From positions 383,686 through 447,685 of the forward strand of contig NW_008705584.1 in NCBI RefSeq assembly GCF_000186865.1: a stretch of DNA of 64,000 bases, in the 5' to 3' direction. The position numbers and the translations under genes are program-made. The notes under the pieces were generated by a model. The model was not told the origin of the DNA. It searched no databases and saw nothing but the letters and a program-made list of their open reading frames with translations. Positions 58,020 through 64,000 of the stretch are shown here, piece by piece; the stretch's first letter is position 1, and each line of letters begins with the position of its first letter. The stretch comes from Aureococcus anophagefferens (lineage: Eukaryota; Sar; Pelagophyceae; Pelagomonadales; Pelagomonadaceae).

Positions 58020-58155
58020 TTTTTGGCAAGACCCAAACACACAATTTATTCGCACGACGGACAAAAGATTCGAACCTCATGCCGAGGTGGGTGGGTGGGG
58101 CCCGGGGCCCGGATTTGGAAATCGCAGGGTGTACTGAGTGCTTACTGGTAGGCCC

Positions 58156-58200
58156 CGCGCGCGCGCGCGCGCGCGCGCGCCGCGCAGCGCGCCGCGCGGC
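58156..58200. repeat. (CG)n dinucleotide run
   Basis: About 25 bases of alternating C and G at 58156-58180, continuing as interrupted CGCGCAGCGCGCC to 58200. A potential Z-DNA stretch. Confidence 0.9.
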
Positions 58201-58709
58201 GGCTCCGCTAGACGTCGCCCTCGTAGATGTCGGGCGCTTTCGTCGTGCGCTTCGAGGCCCGGCTCGCCGCCGCCGCGGGGCGCCTCGTCGTCGGCGCCTT
58301 CTTCTTCTTTTTATTCGGCGGCTGCGCGCTCGCGTCCGCGGCCGGCGCGGGCCGTTCGACGTCCGCGGTCCCGCGCGCGCGCGTTGTGGCGATTCGGCGA
58401 GCGGCAACTTGAATGTAACTACCGAAAAGGAGGTCCCTGATTGGCCAGGAGGTGGGTGGGTGGGTGCCGGGCCCGCGAGCGAGGAACCCGGCATAAGGTA
58501 CCGCGGGATTTATCCCGGGCGCCTCTTGGGCAAGGGCTTGGATACCCCAATCCACCACAAAGAGGTACCGGTGCCACGCCCGGCCAGTCACTGTGTGCGA
58601 AACGACCATAGGGCTAGACGCGCCCATAGAAATATTAACTATTGTTTTGCGGTCGCCCGGCGGGAGGTCCTCATAGAGGTCCTCCGTCCACCGCGCGCGC
58701 GGGGGTCAC

Positions 58710-58742
58710 AACGGACGTCCAACGGACGTCCAACGGACGTGG
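58710..58742. repeat. 11-bp tandem repeat
   Basis: GGACGTCCAAC repeated almost three times. Confidence 0.85.
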
Positions 58743-59682
58743 GACAATTCGTTTCAATTTTTTGTTTCGCACACTTCGCGCGCGCACGCGTGGGTCCACA
58801 AAAAGTGCCATGTGGCCAACCTGCACTAGGAAACCTCGTCGGATTTTAATATATCGGGCTATGGACGGTCCCCGCGACTGCACTTTGGCTCGAGGGAGGG
58901 TGTGCGTCGGCACGATTTGGGAGTTACAGGCAACCGGTGACCACGATATCCATAGTTCGGGGATGTGAACACCATCACCCCCCTCTGTATTTTGGACGCT
59001 ACCCCGGCGAATATGGCACTTTGGCCCGCGTTGCTCATTACCCCCTAAGACCCCCAATCCTCCTGTGGGAATCTCATGTGGGCATGGCCACGGCCTGTGC
59101 CAGTACCACGGACTCGTAGGCGCAAAAAAATCATGGCAAGTCTACTTACACTCGCATTCTAGCGACGACGATAGACAGCGACCCAAAGCAGAGTAAGGTC
59201 CAACAGAACCAGTACATCGCTAAGTGGCATGCCACCGAACACACTCGTGCTCCCCCTGAGCAAAGCCGCACAGGACCCTCCTCAAAGTGGCTCCGCCCGC
59301 GGCTCTGCGGCCGCCGCAAGAGTGGCCATAAAGCGAATTAATCCAAGAAGTTGGGTTCTTAGTGGTACACCTTCGTTAGATGTGGTGCACCTGAAAGTCG
59401 CAGTTCAATCTAGCACGATAATTGTGACCTCCTTTCTCGAGTCGAATTTCATGTTGCAGCGATGAAGTCGCAATGACGTTGTCAGGAATCTCTACTTCAG
59501 GCGCATGATAGACTGCGGGGCCGAATCTCAGCCCGCTGTACAAGCCACTTTGATAGCTCAATATTGACTCGGCGCCACAGTGACTACACTCCAGTGGAAG
59601 CACCTTCGCTGCGCCCCAAATATTTTGCCCAACCGCCATTTCAATATAGCTCAGTAATTCCATCTTCAAAGATGTATACTGC

Positions 59683-62600
59683 CTAGTTCAGTACCAGGAA
59701 GAAGAGCTGGTAAGTGCTTGAGCAAGCAGAAGAGCCGAGGTTGTAAATTACGATCGTCGCAGTACCACTGCCCGCAGTCGCACTGGCAACTGTCACATAG
59801 CCTCCCGAGCACCTGGTCTTGACAGTTACCCATAAGATGCTGGTAGCAGTCACTCTTGAATTGGATAGCGTGATGGTCTCCGAACTACCGGAGCCAAGGG
59901 AGCTGGATTCACTTGTTAGGATCCCACCCATTGTGTTTACCGTGGCGCTCGCGCTAGATACCGTAGCAGCGGATGTGGTTCGTTCGAAACCATACACATA
60001 GCTGGAAGAGAATGTGACTCCAGAGTCACCACTAAGTGTAACAATTGCGCCACTTGCAATCGATATTCCAGATGATGCGGCCACTGAACCAGATGTGTGG
60101 GATGCGGAGAAGGAAGTTGACGAAATAGAGATGATAGCTGACGTGCCATGTCTCACGTAAACCTGGCCATCATTTGCGGAGCCATGTCCTGCATTGATGT
60201 ATGTAGCACCACCATTAGTATTGCCAGAAACAGACCCAGCACGTAAATAGAGCGAACCGCCGACACCTGAAGTTCCACTTCCTACGGACAGGCTTACGAG
60301 CCCACCGCGACCGCCGGTCGCCGCTCCCGATCCAACAAGAACAGCTCCACTATTGCCAGAAAGAGCACTTCCCGAGCTAAAGATAAGCCGCCCACTAGTG
60401 CCAGATGTGCCGCTATTCGCATTTGTGATGATCACACTACCGCTGCTCGTGGCAGTGCCCTCACCACTATGCTGTAAAACGACCCCGCCGGAGGAGATTG
60501 CACCCCGCGCAGCTAGTAGCACGATACGACCGCCGCTACCTGAAGTTCCGCTGCCTACAGAAATTGAAACATGCCCAGCTCGACCAGCTGTCGTGGCACC
60601 TGTTCCAAAACAAAGAGCGCCACTATTGCCCGCAGAGCTGCCACTGCTGAACACAAGATGCCCACTTGCTCCTGATATACCGGTGTTGGAGCCTAGAATA
60701 ACAACTGTGCCACTGCTCGAGGCAGTTCCTTCGCCGGACAGAAGGCCCAAGTGGCCCCCCGTCAGCACTGCGCTGCGACCCGCAGTGCAAAACATGCTGC
60801 CACCCACACCACTCGTGCCATGGCCTACAGCCAAACGTGCCGTGCCACCAGACCCGGCGGTGGTAGCTCCACTTCCAAGGTGCAGATGGCCACTGTTACC
60901 CAGCTTCGACCCTCCAGAGCTAAAGATTAGGAGGCCACTAGCTCCAGCCGTCCCCCCATTCGCGCTATTCAGAGAAATAGAACCACTGCTTGTCGTGGTC
61001 CCTTCACCGCCGTGTAGGTAAACTGCCCCTCCAGTGAGGGCGGGTCCGCTACCTGCAGAAAGTTGAAGAGCGCCGCCCGCACCACTCGTACCGCTACCAA
61101 CAGCTATCCGTATTGCCCCGGATATGCCGCCTGTAGCCGATCCCGTCCCCATGATGCAGGCACCACTATTACCAGACCGACTCGTGCCCGAGTTGAACGA
61201 AAGGTAACCGCTGGCACCAGACACACCAGCGTTGAAGCTGGTCATCACGATCGCGCCACTACTAGTCGCTGTACCCTCAGCACCACGGATTGCTAAGATT
61301 CCCCCGGTAGACACTGTGGACCGTCCGCCACGCATGGCTATTGAACGGCCGGTGCCTGATGTGCCGCTCCCAAGGCAAGTGCATATGCTTCCACCGCGTC
61401 CTGCCGTAGGATCCAATGGAAATAGAACCACTGTTTCCAGTTAAGCTGATGCCCGTGCTGAAAACCAGACGACCGCTACTACCTGCCGTACCCACGTTTG
61501 CACTTAGCACGGCCACTGATCCACTACTCGCAGATGCACCGAGTGCACTAGCCACAAGTGCTAGACCGCCTGTGGCCGCTGATGCTGTGCCACCCATGAG
61601 AGTCGCAACACCGCCAACTCCGCCCGTTCCACTGGACGCGCCCGCAGAAATTGAAATTGACCCCCCCCCCACACCTTGACCAGCAGACATAGTAATAAGT
61701 CCACCAACGCCCGAATTTCCAGCACCGACGTTCATTGCTATGTCACCACCATCACCGCCCGACGCGCCGCCAGTAAGCAAGCTGAGCGCGCCACTATTGC
61801 CCGAGCTCGTGGTCCCCGTGGCGAATAGAAGCAGCCCCGAGGATCCAGAGCTCCCAGCGTTTGACGTACTGACACTGATAGCACCACTGCTGGTCGCGCT
61901 ACCAGTCCCGCTCACGGTAGTAACAACACCACCAGAGCTCGAAGCACTAGCGCCAGCACTAGCATAGGCATGACCGCCGACACCGCTCGTGCCAGAGCCG
62001 ACGGCTAAGGTGATAAGCCCCCCGCGCCCGCCCGTGGAAGCTCCAGAACCGAGGAAAATTGCTCCAGTATTGCCACCTGCTGAAGTCCCCGTGCTGAACG
62101 AGAGCCGCGCACTTGATCCGCCCACACCGCCATTTGCAGTTGCAATATGTATGCACCCGCTACTTGTCACGGTGCCCTCTCCGCTATGAAGATAAACCGC
62201 CCCGCCAGTTAGCGACAACCCTCGGGCACCGCTGGCACCAAGGTCGCCACCCGCCCCGCTGTTCCCGCTCCCTATGGAAACAGTCACCAATCCAGCTCGA
62301 CCCGAGGTCGTCGTGCCCGAGCCAAATCGCACACTGCCAGAGTTTCCTCCCTTGGACGATCCCGAGCTAAAGGCAAGGAGCGCGCTGCATCCGGATGCAC
62401 CAGCATTTTGAGTCCGAATGAAGACTATCCCAGAGCTGGACACAGCGCCCAGGCCCGATGCAAGAAAGGCAACTCCGCCAGTTGCCGAGGTAGACTTTCC
62501 TGCACAAGCTGAGTATATGCCGCCAGTGCCACTTGTACCACTTCCGACACTAAAAGCGACATGGCCGCCTCGACCAGCTGTTGCAACGCCAGTCTGAAAA

Positions 62601-64000
62601 TGTAATTTACCAGTGTTGCCGGCCTTCGAAGTACCGGATGTAAAAAGAAGCCGACCGCTACATCCGGCGGTAGAGCTATCTGCAGAGGCGACAAAAATAC
62701 TGCCGCTGCTAGATGAAGCTCCCTCACCAGATAGCAGACAAGAATTCCCACCGGAAGCGATCGTGCTGCGACCGGCCTGGATTCCCAGGGCACCACCGAC
62801 GGAGCTCGTCCCGCTACCGACGACGACGCGCATCGCTCCGCCGCGTCCCGCGGTCCCCGCGCCCGTGCCGACGCCGATTCGCCCGCTATTCCCCGTTTTC
62901 GCAGACCCCGACGTGAAGACGAGAGCACCGCTGCCCCCCGATGTCCCGCCGTTCGCGGTCGAGATGCTCATCACCCCGCTGCTCGTCGCCGTGCCCTCGC
63001 CACTCCTCGCGAGCACCGACCCTCCGCTCGTCCCCGTGCTCCGACCGGAGCGCAGCGCCGTCGACCCGCCGACTCCACTCGTCCCACTCCCGACACTCAC
63101 CCTAGCGCTCCCGCCTCGACCGGCGGTCCCCGCTCCAGAGCCCAGCAGCACCGCACCCGAGTTGCCCGTCGCCTGCGATACTCCCGAGCTGAAGACCAGC
63201 CGCCCGCTCGACCCGCCGGTTCCCGCGTTCCCGGTCGCCACCCTCACGCTCCCGCTGCTCTTCGCGCTTCCTTCGCCGCTCGCCATCGCGCACGCCCCAC
63301 CCGTCATCGCCGTGCTGCGACCCGCCGACACGCAGACCGCTCCGCCCGCCCCGCTCGTCCCGCTCCCGACGACCACCGAGACCCCGCCGCCTCGTCCACC
63401 GGTCGAGACGCCGGATCCAAGGCTCACGACCCCGCCGTTGCCGGATTTCGACGTCCCCGAGCTGAACACCAGGCACCCGCTCGTCCCCGCCGCCCCGCTG
63501 TTCGCGCTCGACACCGCGACTGACCCACTCGACGACACCGTCCCCTCGCCGCTCCGGACGACCACGCATCCTCCGGTTCCCTTGCCTCCAGCCGCGATCG
63601 TCAGGCGCCCACCATACACAGCCAGGCCACCGCCGGAGCCCGACGTTCCGCTCCCCGAGCTCGCGCAGATGCGGCCGCCGCGACCCGCCGTCGCCACCCC
63701 AGAGCCCAGGAGCACAGCGCCGCTGTTTCCCGTCACCCCGGTCCCCGAGCTGAAAGCCAGGCGACCGCTCCTCCCGCCGGTCCCGCCGTTCGTACTGCAG
63801 ACCGCCACGCGCCCGCTGCTCGTTGCCACTCCGCACCCCGACACCACGCCCGCACCGCCTCCCGTCGCCCCCGTACTGCGGCCGGCCTGGATTCCCAGGG
63901 CACCACCGACGGAGCTCGTCCCGCTACCGACGACGACGCGCATCGCTCCGCCGCGTCCCGCGGTCCCCGCGCCCGTGCCGACGCCGATTCGCCCGCTATT
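59683..64000 (-). CDS. Giant Gly/Ser-rich protein of about 90-residue repeats, N-terminus outside window
   Basis: Open on the minus strand from the window edge to a stop at 59683, interrupted by one frameshift near 61410. The visible part has about 15 units of about 90 residues. Each follows SGNSGAVLLGSG-ATAGRGG, VSVGSGTSGVGG, SAGRST--TGG, SGEGTATSSGSV, NAGTSGSSGRLVFSSG. Short alternating small/hydrophobic strands and Gly turns suggest a stacked beta-helix or fibre. The last 100 residues differ: SSETITLSNSRVTATSI, VTVKTRCSGGYVTVASATAG, TIVIYNLGSSACSSTYQLFF, which look like a fibre-tip domain. Probably secreted or surface (inference; signal peptide would be outside the window). Codon use becomes much more GC-rich right of about 62800. 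The last 676 bases are duplicated at 51563-52238. Confidence 0.75.
61400..61431 (-). other. Frameshift in the repeat protein
   Basis: Reading from the right, one frame ends SGNSGSISIGSY and then leaves the repeat pattern. The pattern resumes in another frame as TAGRGGSICTCLGSGTSG. A gain or loss of a few bases at GGATCCTACGGC explains it. Sequencing error or a real break. Confidence 0.75.
62773..62890 (-). repeat. Exact internal duplication, second copy at 63883-64000
   Basis: At least 118 bases (from CCGGCCTGGATTCCCAGGGC to CGATTCGCCCGCTATT) are identical to the last bases of the window, 1110 bp away (370 codons, about four repeat units). The match runs off the edge. Confidence 0.9.

Larger units (their letters stand above)
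58020..59682. other. GC-rich intergenic region
   Basis: No gene I can support. Includes a (CG)n run (58156-58180), a GGGTGGGT-rich stretch and an 11-bp tandem repeat. A minus frame ends at about 58208 with PNKKKKKAPTTRRPAAAASR, a nuclear-signal-like tail that may be a relic or chance. Confidence 0.45.

Noticed and set aside
58040..58090. TTCGAATC-type T-loop sequence suggesting a tRNA
   Set aside because: The flanking bases do not pair into a T stem or acceptor stem on either strand. No convincing tRNA or rRNA was found in the window.
57919..58849. Long overlapping frames on both strands around the (CG)n run
   Set aside because: They are low-complexity Arg/Ala/Gly translations, and the plus frame overlaps the well supported TRAPPC5 exon 1 on the other strand.
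62425..63836. Alternative long frames on both strands within the Gly/Ser repeats
   Set aside because: The repeat has few stops in any frame because of its GC-rich codons; only the Gly/Ser frame keeps the unit pattern.

Overview
The window is eukaryotic nuclear DNA from a flagellated protist. Coding regions are broken by short introns, mostly 39-65 nt. Splicing them restores recognisable eukaryotic proteins: a p300/CBP acetyltransferase, O-GlcNAc transferase, a Rab5 GTPase, MCM2, MCM3, CCT2, TRAPPC5, RTCB, Nup88 and axonemal proteins. Most introns are GT-AG, but at least six need a GC donor (one in OGT, two in MCM2, three in CCT2). A calcium-dependent kinase with EF hands, a p300 with TAZ/KIX/bromo/RING-PHD/HAT, and motile-cilium genes fit a stramenopile, alveolate or haptophyte-type alga or protist. 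The lineage cannot be fixed from sequence alone. Three runs of exactly 50 N (18785, 35982, 52239) mark scaffold joins, and two of them are flanked by suspicious duplicated sequence.

Layout. 1-3593 (-) p300/CBP-like HAT, cut at the window edge; 4207-4775 (-) Ty1/copia RNase H remnant; 5372-8702 (+) OGT; 10425-13522 (-) membrane-anchored tyrosinase-like protein; 14615-16770 (+) Nup88-like; 17666-18430 (+) Rab5; 20453-23694 (+) MCM3; 25513-27105 (-) DRC3, divergent from 27363-30383 (+) a dysferlin-domain/CDPK fusion; 31121-31956 (-) copia LTR plus RNase H tail; 31992-34313 (-) coiled-coil/LRR protein; 34314-39044 repeat-rich with one gap and several copies of unknown coding repeats; 39045-40574 (+) RTCB; 41418-42300 retroelement-like; 42565-46413 (+) MCM2; 46979-49047 (+) CCT2; 49400-50836 (-) retroelement with LTR and gag-like ORF; 51563-52238 (-) duplicated end of a Gly/Ser repeat protein; 52289-52441 (-) N-terminal exon of a CFAP57-like protein; 53703-56513 (-) CFAP251; 57270-58019 (-) TRAPPC5 in five exons; 59683-64000 (-) giant Gly/Ser repeat protein running off the window.

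Genes and function. Most genes are single-copy housekeeping genes with no operon-like logic. Two themes stand out. Replication is represented by two subunits of the MCM2-7 helicase. Motile cilia are represented by DRC3 (nexin-dynein regulatory complex), CFAP251 (calmodulin/spoke-associated complex), a CFAP57-like exon and possibly the coiled-coil/LRR protein. Intergenic space is dense with dispersed repeats: copia-type LTRs, at least seven other repeat families, long perfect palindromes and foldbacks. Some lie within tens of bases of a gene start, as at MCM3. Features of most interest are the DysF-CDPK fusion, the 90-residue Gly/Ser repeat protein with a near-identical duplicated end, the frequent GC-AG introns, and small repeated coding units of unknown identity.
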